The notes: generated from the sequence alone by a model not told the origin. A stretch of DNA of 64,000 bases from Bradyrhizobium sp. 141 (GCF_023074055.1 NZ_JADPKR010000087.1:17648-81647), one strand, 5' to 3'; positions 39,342-48,525 are shown, counted from the stretch's first letter. A program made the numbers and translations.

Positions 39342-39456
39342 TAATTCGCTTAGAGATCGAGGAAGTAACCCTAATGCTTGTGGGCGGATTGGCCGGAATC
39401 CGGGTTAAATTGCATTAATGAAGATGCTGCTCGGTGCAACTTGCGGATCGCGTCAC

Positions 39457-39915
39457 TCATCGCGTGGCAGATGCCCGTGGATCGAAATCGCACCCGCGAT
39501 ACATCCCATGCAGCTGTTTACCTTGAAGAAAAACCGTACGGGGAGTTAGTCCTCCCCGGCGATCGAGCCATTGCTGGATTGGCGAGGGATACATTGAATA
39601 CAGCATCCGGGTCGCCCCGCGGTCGGTAAATGTGCGGCCATTCCTGCCGAAGTCCCACGCAGCATGAAAGGCAAGTCTTGCCTTTGAGGTGACGCAGATG
39701 TCGTCCGATGCAATCGTCGCAAGGACGATCGTGCAGGCGGAAGCGCAGAGGCCATCGATAACGACCGACTGACGCGCGGCGCGCAATTTCTCGTATCGCT
39801 CGATGTAGTCAGCAATCGATCCGCCTCGATCATTGGCAATGCGAACCACGGCATGGCTCGCCCCCGTGCCAGTGAGTAAGAGCAATCCCGCGACAACCCC
39901 TGCCGGAAATCTCAT
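39457..39915 (-). CDS. Periplasmic crotonase-like (ClpP-fold) protein
   Basis: A 152-residue protein with a signal peptide (MRFPAGVVAGLLLLTGTGAS, then HAVVR). The core IDGLCASACTIVLATIASDD, with its Ser-Ala-Cys motif, and ARLAFHAAWDFGR resemble ClpP/crotonase-fold proteins of the SppA-like type common in Bradyrhizobium periplasm. No complete Ser-His-Asp protease triad can be claimed. An alternative start 10 codons upstream is possible. The surrounding 39,242-39,456 has the metZ leader and no other gene. Confidence 0.68.
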   Translation of the reverse strand: MRFPAGVVAGLLLLTGTGASHAVVRIANDRGGSIADYIERYEKLRAARQSVVIDGLCASACTIVLATIASDDICVTSKARLAFHAAWDFGRNGRTFTDRGATRMLYSMYPSPIQQWLDRRGGLTPRTVFLQGKQLHGMYRGCDFDPRASATR

Positions 39916-40137
39916 GCTGCTCGCTCGATTGTGTGATGCCGCCACTTGGCAAGACTAGTGCTGATGGTGCGCCACCTTGATGCTTTCGGTCTTGGGAAAC
40001 TTGACCTCGGTCAGAGAACCATTGCAGCGCGTTGCTAGAGGGAACCTGGACAAGTGGGTCACGGCGGGCTTGAGCCGGGGAAGCACCGGCAGCCTTGACG
40101 GACGGCAGCGGAGCTGGCCGCTACCGTCCCGCCAACT

Positions 40138-40575
40138 TCAATATCGATACCCGTATGGATATTGTCCGGGGCAAACGTAGTTGCCGTAAGTGTCATAGGT
40201 GCAGCTGCTGGATCCACCATAGTAGCCGTAGGCGCCGGCTGCGGCGGCTCCTACTGCGGCCGCACCTAGACCATAGGCTGCGCCCCTGTAAGCGCCGCGA
40301 TAGGCTGCATTGCGATAGACCCCTCTGGCCACAGGGCGCCCCGCTATCGGGCGATAGCCATAACCACGGCCCGCGACGCCGTAGCGGCCTCCCGCAACCC
40401 GGTGTCCGCCGCCCCGGACATGGGCGACGCGGGCGCCACCGCCATGGAAACCTCCGGCGCGCATACCACCACCATGGAAGCCGCCGCCGCCACGGCGAGC
40501 GTATGCATCATCGGGAATGAGACTGACGGTGATCAGAACGATCGCCGCCAAAGCAGCGAGAAGACATCGAAGCAT
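40138..40575 (-). CDS. Glycine/tyrosine-rich secreted protein
   Basis: A 145-residue low-complexity protein. A signal peptide (MLRCLLAALAAIVLITVSLI) is followed by GGGG-, GFHGGG- and RG-rich segments, an Ala-rich hydrophobic stretch (GLGAAAVGAAAAGAYGYYGG) and a C-terminal part with two cysteines (SSCTYDTYGNYVCPGQYPYG). Proteins of this layout are common in Bradyrhizobium, of unknown function, possibly in the envelope. The codon pattern is strongly biased to GGC. I recognise no domain. Confidence 0.75.
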   Translation of the reverse strand: MLRCLLAALAAIVLITVSLIPDDAYARRGGGGFHGGGMRAGGFHGGGARVAHVRGGGHRVAGGRYGVAGRGYGYRPIAGRPVARGVYRNAAYRGAYRGAAYGLGAAAVGAAAAGAYGYYGGSSSCTYDTYGNYVCPGQYPYGYRY

Positions 40576-40827
40576 GGCTTTCCTCCATTACTTGGGGTGC
40601 CGCGCACATGATAAGGCGATGCCGCTCACGGATCGGCACCCGGCAGGAACCTCTCCTCCTGCTCAAGATCGGATTTGACCTAGATCAAGGAGTCGAAGAT
40701 TGAGGGACTTCTCGTGAAGAGATGCGGGCTGAAACACCCGTTGTGGAACTTGCTGCGGCTTCCCTGCCCCACGCTTGCGAGCTTCGCGCGCGATGCGCGA
40801 AGCCCTGAAGAGCTTTTTGGAGCGGGT

Positions 40828-42396
40828 TCAGCCCATCCTCTCCCACAGCCGATGAGCGAGCACGCCGGCGCGCTTCTCGATCGCGGCCGCGGCATCGAGC
40901 GCGAGATCCTCGCGATAGCGCCCGGTAATCAGCTGCACGCCGATCGGCCTGCCGTCGTGAAGCGCCACCGGCACCACCGCGCCGGGCAGGCCGAGCACGT
41001 TGATTGCGGAGATGAAGCGGATCTCGCCCCAGAATATCTCGCGCACGCGCTCGGGGCTAACGGTGTCCTCGCGCGGGCCCGGCGTCGGCTTCACCGTGGT
41101 CGGCGCCAGCACGATCGGGTAGTCCTCGAAGAACAATTGCCAGGCGCGGATGTGGCCGTTGCGTGCGGCGGTTGCCTGCATCCAGGCCTTGAGATCGAGC
41201 ACGTTGGCCTTGGCCTTCATGCCGCCCCAGGCCTTGTGAAAATCCTCGGACGTCACCTTCAGCATGGAGGCTTCCTGCATCACCACGGTCTCGTTGGTGA
41301 TGATGTCGCACCAGGTCTGCCAGACGCCATTGATGTCGGGCACCTCGACCTCGCTGACGCGGTAGCCGGACCGCTCGAGATGATCGGCGGCCTGACGCAG
41401 GGCCGCGGCGACGGACGGATCGACGTCCATATCGTCGGGAATCTTGGCCAGGGCCACCTTGATCGGCCCCTTCGGCCTCTCGCCCACCAGCGGCGCCGGC
41501 ACCCACCAGGGATCGCGCGGATCGCGCCGGCTCATCACCTCCAGCGCAAGACGGACGTCGGCGACGTGGCGGGCGAGCGGCCCCTGCGCCGACATCAGGT
41601 GCGCCAGCATCGGCCGCTCGGCCGTTGCGCTCTCGTTGAACGCGGGGATGCGTCCTTGCGTCGGCTTGATGGTGGCAACGCCGTTGCAATGCGCGGGCCA
41701 GCGCAGCGAGCCGCCGATGTCGTTGCCATGGGCGATGGTGCCAATACCGGCAGCGACCGCCGAACCCGCGCCGCCCGAGGAGCCGCCGCAGGTGATATCA
41801 GGATCCCAGGGGTTCAGCGTCAGCCCGTGCAGGGGATTGTCGGTGAAGCCGCGGAAGGAGAATTCCGGCGTGTTGGTGAGCCCGATGACGATCGCGCCGG
41901 CCTTCTTCAGGTTGCGCACCACCGGCGCATCGGAGGGTGCGATCAGGCCTTTGTTGGCGGGGACGCCGTTGAAGTTCGGCCGGCCTTCGTAATCGACGTT
42001 TTCCTTGATGGTGACAGGCACGCCGTGCAGGAGACCTAGCGCACCGCCCTTCGCGCGCTGCTTGTCGGCCGCATGGGCCGCTTTCAGCGCTTCCTCGCCG
42101 AGATCGACGACGACGGCGTTCAGCTTCGGATTGACGGCGCGCATCCGTTCAAGATGCGCCTCGACCGTCTCGACTGCGGAGATTGCGCCGGAGCGGATCG
42201 CGGCCGCGGTCTCCACTGCTGACCATTGCCAGGCCGGTCCCCGGGGGCGGGGTGGTGCAGCGGGCCGGCGCGGAGCGGCCTTCTTGGCTTTCTTCGCAGC
42301 GACGGCCTTGCGGCTTGCGCTGGTCTTGCTGGAGGGCTTTGCAGGTTTCTTCGAAGCAGTCTTCTTGTTGGTTTTCTTGGTCGTCTTCTTCGCCAC
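40828..42396 (-). CDS. Amidase with a lysine/alanine-rich N-terminal tail
   Basis: A 522-residue amidase-signature enzyme. Residues 1 to about 50 are Lys/Ala/Pro-rich (KKTTKKTNKKTASKKPAKPS), like bacterial histone-H1-type tails. The amidase domain follows: VTIKENVDYEG carries the catalytic Lys, and TCGGSSGGAGSAVAAGIGTI holds the two Ser of the Ser-cisSer-Lys triad. WQLFFEDYPIVLAPTT and GLPGAVVPVALHDGRPIGVQ are typical of the family. It probably hydrolyses small amides in the cytoplasm. The tail is unusual for the family and could bind nucleic acid or other polyanions. The start at 42,396 includes the tail; without it the enzyme would still be full length. Confidence 0.9.
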   Translation of the reverse strand: MAKKTTKKTNKKTASKKPAKPSSKTSASRKAVAAKKAKKAAPRRPAAPPRPRGPAWQWSAVETAAAIRSGAISAVETVEAHLERMRAVNPKLNAVVVDLGEEALKAAHAADKQRAKGGALGLLHGVPVTIKENVDYEGRPNFNGVPANKGLIAPSDAPVVRNLKKAGAIVIGLTNTPEFSFRGFTDNPLHGLTLNPWDPDITCGGSSGGAGSAVAAGIGTIAHGNDIGGSLRWPAHCNGVATIKPTQGRIPAFNESATAERPMLAHLMSAQGPLARHVADVRLALEVMSRRDPRDPWWVPAPLVGERPKGPIKVALAKIPDDMDVDPSVAAALRQAADHLERSGYRVSEVEVPDINGVWQTWCDIITNETVVMQEASMLKVTSEDFHKAWGGMKAKANVLDLKAWMQATAARNGHIRAWQLFFEDYPIVLAPTTVKPTPGPREDTVSPERVREIFWGEIRFISAINVLGLPGAVVPVALHDGRPIGVQLITGRYREDLALDAAAAIEKRAGVLAHRLWERMG

Positions 42397-42515
42397 GTCG
42401 CACCTCCTGGAATTGCGCCGCGGAGGTTACGGATGACGAAACGACGTGTACAGGTGCGTTTTCTGCATGGCGCGATGGCGCGACGCGGCGAATGGTCCCC
42501 GATCGCGCCGCTGTA

Positions 42516-43697
42516 CTATTCCGCGGGGCACGCCGCGACGGCCGTCTGCGCGCGGTCGAGCCGGAGGCTGCACAGCGCGAGCACGAGACCGACCGTCGTC
42601 ATGCCCGCTGCAACCAGCGGCAGCGCAGAGAGGCCGAGCCCGCGATCGATGGCGATACCGCCGGCCCAGGCGCCCAGAGCATTGCCGAGATTGAACGCGG
42701 CGATGTTGAGGCTGGAGGCGAGGGTGCGCCCGCTGGAGCCGGCCGCCTCCAACACGCGAAGCTGGAGCGGAGCGACCGTTGCAAAGGCGGCGATGCCGAG
42801 CAGCAGAATCAGCACGATCGCCGGGATCTTGACCGACAGCAGTGCGGCAAGCCCAAGAAGCACGAGGGCGAGCGCGGCGAGCGTTCCGATCAGCGCTCCG
42901 GCGAGGCCACGGTCGGCGAGCTTGCCGCCAGCGACGTTGCCAATCGCGAGTCCGACGCCAAACACCAGCAGGATCGGCGACACCGCTCCTTCCGAGAAGC
43001 CGGCGAAGCGCGTCAGGATAGGCTGAATGTAGGTGAAGACGACGAACAGGCCGGCAAAGCCGAACACGGTCATGGCAAGGCCGAGCAGCACCTGCGGACG
43101 GCCGAGCACCGCGACTTCCTCGGCAAGAGAGACCGGCTTGTCACCGTTGCCGACATGGCCGGGCACGAGCGCGGCGACCACGGCAAAGGCAATCACGCCG
43201 ATGACCGTCACCGCCCAGAACGCCGCGCGCCAGCCGAGCATCAGGCCGAACCAGGCGCCGAAGGGCACGCCCAGCAGCGTCGCGACCGTGAGGCCGATGA
43301 ACATGGTTGATATCGCGGAGGCCCGCTTGTCCTCGGCGACGAGGCTGGTCGCCACCACCGAGCCCACGCCGAAGAACGTCCCGTGGGCGAGCGAGGTCAG
43401 CACCCGCGCGGCCATCAGCAATTCGTAGTTCGGCGCCAGCGCGCAAGCCGCATTGCCCAATGTAAAGATCGCCATCAGCGCGAGCAGCACGGTTTTCCGC
43501 GGCATCCGCCGTGTTGCCAGCGTCAGGACGGGCGCGCCGACGAATACGCCGAGCGCGTAACCGGAGATGAGCAAGCCCGCGACCGGCACCGAGACATGCA
43601 TGTCGGCGGCGACCTGGAGCAGGAGACCCATGATGATGAATTCTGTGGTGCCGATGCCAAAGGCACCGGCGGTGAGCGCGAGGACGGCGGGAGGCAT
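42516..43697 (-). CDS. MFS transporter (AraJ/DHA1-type efflux)
   Basis: A 393-residue transporter with about 12 hydrophobic segments. The N-terminus MPPAVLALTAGAFGIGTTEF followed by IIMGLLLQVAADMHVSVPVA is typical of the AraJ/sugar-efflux or chloramphenicol-type branch. I start it at 43,697, the Met before the first segment; the frame extends 19 codons further without family sequence. It is divergent from the LysR gene across about 100 bases, so that regulator probably controls it. The substrate cannot be inferred. Confidence 0.91.
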   Translation of the reverse strand: MPPAVLALTAGAFGIGTTEFIIMGLLLQVAADMHVSVPVAGLLISGYALGVFVGAPVLTLATRRMPRKTVLLALMAIFTLGNAACALAPNYELLMAARVLTSLAHGTFFGVGSVVATSLVAEDKRASAISTMFIGLTVATLLGVPFGAWFGLMLGWRAAFWAVTVIGVIAFAVVAALVPGHVGNGDKPVSLAEEVAVLGRPQVLLGLAMTVFGFAGLFVVFTYIQPILTRFAGFSEGAVSPILLVFGVGLAIGNVAGGKLADRGLAGALIGTLAALALVLLGLAALLSVKIPAIVLILLLGIAAFATVAPLQLRVLEAAGSSGRTLASSLNIAAFNLGNALGAWAGGIAIDRGLGLSALPLVAAGMTTVGLVLALCSLRLDRAQTAVAACPAE

Positions 43698-43795
43698 GCG
43701 TGGCTCCGATGGTTGAGACGAGCCACGCAGATAGCCGTGCCCATGCAAAACCATTAGAATGTCGGCAATCCAATCATTTGTGACGTGAATTCAAC

Positions 43796-44749
43796 ATGGC
43801 CCGTTTCGACACCAACCGCTCCGCCGAAATGGAGGTCTTCGTTCGCGTCGTCGATCTCGGCGGATTCACCCCAGCCGCGCGAAAACTGCGCCTGACCCCA
43901 TCGGGCGTGAGCAAGCTGATCTCGCGGCTCGAAGCCCGGCTCGGCTCGCGGCTCGTCAACCGAACCACGCGCAAGCTGACGCTGACGGAAGAGGGCCAGG
44001 CCTTCTACCAGCGCTCGTTGCGCATCCTCGCCGAGATGGACGAGGCCGAGCGCGAGGCGGCCTCGGGCACGGCGCCGCGCGGCCGCCTCACCGTCAACAG
44101 CAACATCCCTTTCGGAATGCTGCATGTGATGCCGCTGATCCCACGCTTCCTGGAACAGCATCCCGACGTCACGCTCGATCTCATGCTCACGGACACGCTG
44201 ATCGACCTGATGCAGGAGCGCGCCGACGTCGCCATCCGCGTCGGCCCGTTACGCGCCTCGCGCCTCATTGCGCGAAAGCTCGGCACCAGCCGCATGGTCG
44301 TGGTCGGCGCGCCAAGCTATCTCGCCCGCTGCGGCACGCCGAAGGTACCGGCCGATCTCGCCGATCACCGCGGCATCGGTTGGACCTTTCCACGCGCGAT
44401 CCGCGGCTGGCCATTCAAGCGCGGCGACCACACCGAGGAAGCCGTGCCGCCGCCCGTCGCGCGCGCCAGCGACGGCGAAGCCGCCCGCCGCCTCTGCCTC
44501 GGCGGCGTCGGCCTCGCCCGCCTCGCCCTCTTCCACATCTGGCCCGATATCGAATCGGGCCGCCTCGTACCAGTGCTGCAAAGCTACAATCCGGGCGACC
44601 GCGAGGACATCCACGCGGTCTATGTCGGCCATACCGCGCCGCTTCCGGCCCGCGTGCGCGCGTTCATCGATTTCCTCGCCGAGCACGTACGGGTGAGCGA
44701 CGCCGCGCTGAAGCGCGCGGCGGATGGGCGGTGGAAGGTGGTGGGGTGA
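43796..44749 (+). CDS. LysR family transcriptional regulator
   Basis: A 317-residue LysR-type regulator. The winged-helix N-terminus has FVRVVDLGGFTPAARKLRLT followed by PSGVSKLISRLEARLGSRLV; the effector domain begins GRLTVNSNIPFGMLHVMPLI. It is divergent from the MFS gene, a typical regulator-target pair, and ends 103 bases before a nitroreductase gene on the same strand. The inducer is unknown. The translated C-terminus shows a long Arg/Ala-rich tail but no frameshift. Confidence 0.91.
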   Translation: MARFDTNRSAEMEVFVRVVDLGGFTPAARKLRLTPSGVSKLISRLEARLGSRLVNRTTRKLTLTEEGQAFYQRSLRILAEMDEAEREAASGTAPRGRLTVNSNIPFGMLHVMPLIPRFLEQHPDVTLDLMLTDTLIDLMQERADVAIRVGPLRASRLIARKLGTSRMVVVGAPSYLARCGTPKVPADLADHRGIGWTFPRAIRGWPFKRGDHTEEAVPPPVARASDGEAARRLCLGGVGLARLALFHIWPDIESGRLVPVLQSYNPGDREDIHAVYVGHTAPLPARVRAFIDFLAEHVRVSDAALKRAADGRWKVVG

Positions 44750-44852
44750 GGCGCGATGGCGGAGAGAGTGTCAGTCAATCCAGATTGAAAGATCAAGAAT
44801 TTTCCGCGAAAATCCCAACTGTTGCAAAACTTGTCAGGGGAATTCCACACAC

Positions 44853-45530
44853 ATGCAGTTTGACGACGTCATCCTCGGTCGCCGGAGTATCCGCGGCTAC
44901 AAACCCGATCCGGTGCCCAAGGAGCTGATTGCGGAAATCATTGGTTTGGCGATGCGCGCTCCGTCGTCGATGAACACCCAGCCTTGGAATTTCTATGTCA
45001 TCACCGGCGAACCGCTGGATCGGATCCGCGCCGGCAACACCGAACGGATGGTGGCGGGCATCCCTCAGTCGCGCGAGTTCCGCACCGGCCAGGCCTTTGA
45101 AGGCAAGCACCGCGACAGGCAGGTGGGCGTCGCAAAACAATTATTCTCCGCAATGGGGATTGAGCGCGACAACTTGGAGAAGCGCCAGGATTGGGTGCTG
45201 CGCGGCTTCCGCCAGTTCGACGCGCCCGTCTGCGTGATCATCACCTATGACCGCGTGCTTGACGGTAGCGACGATACGCCCTTCGACTGCGGCGCCGTGG
45301 CGACCGCCCTCGTCAATGCCGCGTGGTCCCGCGGGCTCGGCGCTGTGATCAACAGCCAAGGCATCATGCAATCCCCCGTGGTGCGCGAGCACGCGGGCAT
45401 AGCCGACGATCAGGTCATCATGAAAAGCATCGCGCTGGGGTGGCCGGATGAAACTTTTCCGGCGAATGCGGTGGTGTCGGAGCGAAAGTCCGTCGATGAA
45501 GCGACGGTGTTCGTCGGGTTCGAGATTTAG
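44853..45530 (+). CDS. Nitroreductase family protein
   Basis: A 225-residue flavin-dependent nitroreductase. The FMN-binding start MQFDDVILGRRSIRGYKPDP is clear, followed by MRAPSSMNTQPWNFYVITG and AVATALVNAAWSRGLGAVIN. It probably uses NAD(P)H to reduce nitro compounds or quinones. I start it at 44,853 because the family begins here; the open frame upstream has unusual sequence. It follows the LysR gene but need not be in its regulon. Confidence 0.92.
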   Translation: MQFDDVILGRRSIRGYKPDPVPKELIAEIIGLAMRAPSSMNTQPWNFYVITGEPLDRIRAGNTERMVAGIPQSREFRTGQAFEGKHRDRQVGVAKQLFSAMGIERDNLEKRQDWVLRGFRQFDAPVCVIITYDRVLDGSDDTPFDCGAVATALVNAAWSRGLGAVINSQGIMQSPVVREHAGIADDQVIMKSIALGWPDETFPANAVVSERKSVDEATVFVGFEI

Positions 45531-45563
45531 CGGCGCGCGGTCGGAAGGGCTGGAGGCACAGCA

Positions 45564-46676
45564 GTGATCCCCCCGATGGTCCGACGTGTCCTTGTGCTGG
45601 CGGCGGCTTTTGCCACTGCCTTGACGCCGGTCATTTGTCTTGGCGAAAGCAGCAAGCCGTTGCCGGCCAAGGCAACAAGGGAACTACCCGTTGAGCTGCT
45701 CTCGTTGCTCGAACAAAAGAAGATGCCGAAATATTCACCTATCGTCGTGCGTCTTTTCAAGGAGGAAGCCGAGCTCGAGGTTTGGAAGCAGGACGCGAGC
45801 GACCGTTTCCAGATTCTCAAGACCTATCCGATCTGTCGGTGGTCGGGTGATCTCGGGCCGAAGTTGCACGAGGGCGACCGACAGGCTCCGGAAGGGTTCT
45901 ATGCAATTACACCTGAGTTAATGAATCCCAACTCCAACTTCTATCTTGCGATCAACCTCGGCTACCCCAACTCGTTCGACAAGGCGAACAAGCGCAACGG
46001 CAGCTTCCTCATGATCCACGGCGACTGCTGGTCGAGCGGTTGCTATGCCATGACCGACGAACAAATAAGCGAAATCTATTCGCTGGCGCGCGACTCCCTC
46101 AGCGGCCGGCCATCGTTCCAGGTCCAGGCCTATCCGTTCCGCCTGACGCCGGCAAATCTGGCGCGGCATCGAAATAGTCCCAACCTGGCCTTCTGGAAAA
46201 TGCTCAAGATCGGCAACGATCATTTCGAGGCGACACGACTCGAGCCGAGGGTGGATGTGTGCAATGGCCGCTACGTATTCAATGCGCAACCTCCCCCGAA
46301 TTCACCGTCCCCTCTTGTGTTCAACCCTGCCGAAAAATGTCCCCCCTTCGTCGTCAATCCGGAAATCGCGCGGCGGGCGCTGGAGAAGAGCCGCGCCGAC
46401 GAACTCGAATACTCGCGATTGCTTGAAGACAATGTGCCGGCTGCCCCGATTTACAGCGGACTGGACGGCGGAATGAACAAGGCGTTCCTCACACAGTTTC
46501 CGGGCAGAGTGACGCTTGCGAAGGTCATGCCGTATGCATCCTACCTGCCGCAATTGCCACCGATCCCCTGGATCGACAATGATGGCTCGTTGACGAGGAG
46601 ATGGTTTGGCAGCTCGTTGGACAAGCAGCCGGAGTGTAATCCGCCTCGTGTCGGCTTCCCGTCAGGTCGGTGCTGA
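45564..46676 (+). CDS. L,D-transpeptidase (YafK-like murein enzyme)
   Basis: A 370-residue secreted protein. A signal peptide is visible (RRVLVLAAAFATALTPVICL). The YkuD-type catalytic motif is LMIHGDCWSSGCYAMTDEQI (His-x5-Ser-x-Gly-Cys), as in YafK-type L,D-transpeptidases that cross-link or modify peptidoglycan peptides; the preceding LYPICRWSGDLGPKLHEGDR-like segment shapes the pocket. The C-terminal region (about 250-370) with YSRLLEDNVPAAPIYSGLDG is Pro-rich and less conserved. The gene has its own start 34 bases after the nitroreductase gene. Confidence 0.9.
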   Translation: MIPPMVRRVLVLAAAFATALTPVICLGESSKPLPAKATRELPVELLSLLEQKKMPKYSPIVVRLFKEEAELEVWKQDASDRFQILKTYPICRWSGDLGPKLHEGDRQAPEGFYAITPELMNPNSNFYLAINLGYPNSFDKANKRNGSFLMIHGDCWSSGCYAMTDEQISEIYSLARDSLSGRPSFQVQAYPFRLTPANLARHRNSPNLAFWKMLKIGNDHFEATRLEPRVDVCNGRYVFNAQPPPNSPSPLVFNPAEKCPPFVVNPEIARRALEKSRADELEYSRLLEDNVPAAPIYSGLDGGMNKAFLTQFPGRVTLAKVMPYASYLPQLPPIPWIDNDGSLTRRWFGSSLDKQPECNPPRVGFPSGRC

Positions 46677-47103
46677 ACGCTCGTGCGGCGTCCGCGATGG
46701 ATCAGCAGACAATGGCTGGCATCGGCATTTCATCCCAGCGAATGGGGATGGCGTCGGAGCGGAGGGATCGGAAAAAGTTCGTCCCCCGGCTTGCCGAGCC
46801 GAATCAAATGGCAACGAGTCCGCCTTCGCCCTACGGGCTTCGGCGCGCCAGCCTTGCGCAAACTTCGTTTCCGAAGGCTGGCGGAGGGAGAGAATCTCGA
46901 AAGAAACTTGCTCTATCGCTCCCTCAAGGCTCTCCCCTGGGGAGAGAAGACCAAGCTAACTGCTTCTCAGTTCAAAAGAATTCGGTACGACTTTTGTCGA
47001 CGCTGGGACCGCGTGGCGAGTCGTGAGGTGGCCTGCACAGGCGCTGCGGAACACGGGGACAAACCCAGCCCTGTCGATTGCTAATCCCTACCGCCCGGAA
47101 CGA
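46677..47103. other. 427-base gap with hairpin repeats
   Basis: No convincing gene is seen. Overlapping frames in this stretch are short and have no family look. It holds palindromic repeats, notably CGCCAGCCTT (46,846) with its exact complement AAGGCTGGCG (46,874), and a smaller CTCTCCCC-TGGGGAGAG near 46,930. It leads directly into the ku remnant and marks the start of the decayed region. Confidence 0.5.
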
Positions 47104-47286
47104 TCAACTCCGCGGAAGGACGATGTCCTCGTTGGACACCTCGTCGCCGGTGTCGGCGTCGACCTTCAGATACTTGATCCGATGGCCCGTGGCCCTATTG
47201 AGCTGGTTGAAGGCGATCTTTTCGCTTTCCGAGGCCGTCGGGTAGAGCGCGACGGGACAGGTGACGAGAGACAGGTGACGAAGCCC
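47104..47286 (-). pseudogene. ku: Ku protein fragment
   Basis: On the minus strand a run of about 55 codons reads LSLVTCPVALYPTASESEKI, then AFNQLNRATGHRIKYLKVDA and DTGDEVSNEDIV, which is the conserved N-terminal part of bacterial Ku, the DNA-end-binding protein of non-homologous end joining. The start is lost (an in-frame TGA lies upstream, at 47,314), and after NEDIV the frame ends at once (LPRS, stop), so more than 200 residues of a usual 270-300 are missing. No ligD is visible nearby. It is a relic, not a working gene. Confidence 0.85.
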
Positions 47287-47391
47287 GGCGCTGCCCTCTG
47301 CCGGGGGCGACTCTCATGGCCTGCCTGGGATGTTTGACAAGCGTCGGATGCAGAAGCCATAACTTTCGACAGCCGACTGGGGGTTGCTGCA

Positions 47392-47661
47392 ATGCGAAGA
47401 GCCTTTTTCCTTTCCCTGCTTCTGCTGACCGGCTGCTTGGGTGAAGAGGAGCGCATAGCGGCAGCCAATGCCAAGGATGACCAGCAATGCCTAGCCTACG
47501 GCGCCCAGAAAGGGACGGATGCATACGTCAATTGCCGCGCCCAACTAGAAGGGGCCAGGAGACAGGCCGACGGCGCTCTGGTCGCAGCGCGAAACGCAGA
47601 ACGCCCGAGAAATTGCATCACCACTACGGGTTACGGCGGCGGATCGCTCATTTGCAACTGA
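47392..47661 (+). CDS. Small predicted lipoprotein
   Basis: An 89-residue protein with a classical lipobox: MRRAFFLSLLLLTGCLG, where the Cys of LTGC would be lipidated. The mature part has CLAYGAQKGTDAYVNCRAQL and ends SLICN, with a few further cysteines. It is preceded by GGGGG about 9 bases before the ATG. No family is recognised, though the QCLAYGAQKGTDAYVNCR segment resembles small Bradyrhizobium envelope proteins of unknown function. Confidence 0.7.
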   Translation: MRRAFFLSLLLLTGCLGEEERIAAANAKDDQQCLAYGAQKGTDAYVNCRAQLEGARRQADGALVAARNAERPRNCITTTGYGGGSLICN

Positions 47662-47707
47662 CCGCGCGGGATGCAATGACGATGCGGTCACGATCGCCAT
47701 CGGCATT

Positions 47708-48367
47708 CTAGTTCGGCAAAAAAGCAAACTGTTGAGTTCCTCGCTCATTCGGATCATGGCTGCGTTCTGCCATCCGGTAACCCTCATGGGCCTCGATGAA
47801 AGCCCGCTCGGGAATCCAGGTCCGCTCGTATGTCACGAGCTTCTCCAGAAGCGAGGATGCATGCCCCGGTCCATTGTCGCTCAAGTAAGACGTCTGAACC
47901 TCTCGCCTAGCCTCTCCCTCGCTGATCGGCACGCGATGCCATACCAATTTCCCCGGGGCGGTTGCGCAGAGTGATCGGATGGTCCCGAAAGGATCGGGCA
48001 CATACTGAATTGCGCCATTCGAATGGACCAGATCGACGTTTCCGAGCCAATCGGCAGCCGGCTCGATCTGCTCGAAAAACCTCACCTTGTCCGTCGCAAG
48101 CTCTTTCGCACGCCTCACCATAGCGGGCGTCTCAACTACCGCCCACCTGATATCTGGCGATTGCCGGCAGGCGGTCTTGTAGTGAATGCCGGCGCCACCT
48201 CCGAAATCGAGCACAGTTCTTAAACCCTCGACCAACGGCCAGTTGGCTTGTCCCCGATAAGCGACCGTCTTGCGGTAAATGGTGTCGACCAACTCCTCGT
48301 TTTCGTAGCCTTCGATCGCATCGCGCGGTGGAAAGAGCCGCCTTCGGAGCCTCTGGGTGAAACTCAT
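47708..48367 (-). CDS. Putative SAM-dependent methyltransferase (TIGR04325-like)
   Basis: A 219-residue protein. VEGLRTVLDFGGGAGIHYKT contains a motif I (DFGGGAG); RWAVVETPAMVRRAKELATD and NVDLVHSNGAIQYVPDP are as in the TIGR04325 methyltransferase group found in polysaccharide or secondary-metabolite loci. I start it at 48,367 (MSFTQRLRRRLFPPRDA); an ATG 16 codons upstream is less likely. No sugar biosynthesis genes are near, so its role is open. Base composition here is lower in GC than in the core part of the window, by eye. Confidence 0.75.
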   Translation of the reverse strand: MSFTQRLRRRLFPPRDAIEGYENEELVDTIYRKTVAYRGQANWPLVEGLRTVLDFGGGAGIHYKTACRQSPDIRWAVVETPAMVRRAKELATDKVRFFEQIEPAADWLGNVDLVHSNGAIQYVPDPFGTIRSLCATAPGKLVWHRVPISEGEARREVQTSYLSDNGPGHASSLLEKLVTYERTWIPERAFIEAHEGYRMAERSHDPNERGTQQFAFLPN

Positions 48368-48525
48368 GATCGTCCCGGTACTTCCTCGGATTCCGGTTGA
48401 CACAATCAGAAACATTCAGAAATGTACAGCTAGAAGGCGAAGACTTTTCTCGATCAACTCGCGCGGCAAGCCCACCGAAAGACCGGGCCGCATGTGGCGG
48501 GCCTCTTTAGTTGCGGGTGTTGGCG

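Noticed and set aside
39242..39400. A SAM-II riboswitch before metZ
   Set aside because: Expected from gene context, but the conserved SAM-II core could not be found; only a generic stem-loop is reported.
40714..42039. A 441-residue plus-strand frame opposite the amidase gene
   Set aside because: Antisense shadow with unusual His/Arg/Asp-rich composition; the amidase on the other strand is certain.
46683..47084. A 133-residue plus-strand frame after the L,D-transpeptidase gene
   Set aside because: Its sequence is made of hairpin repeats and is Arg/Trp-rich without any domain.
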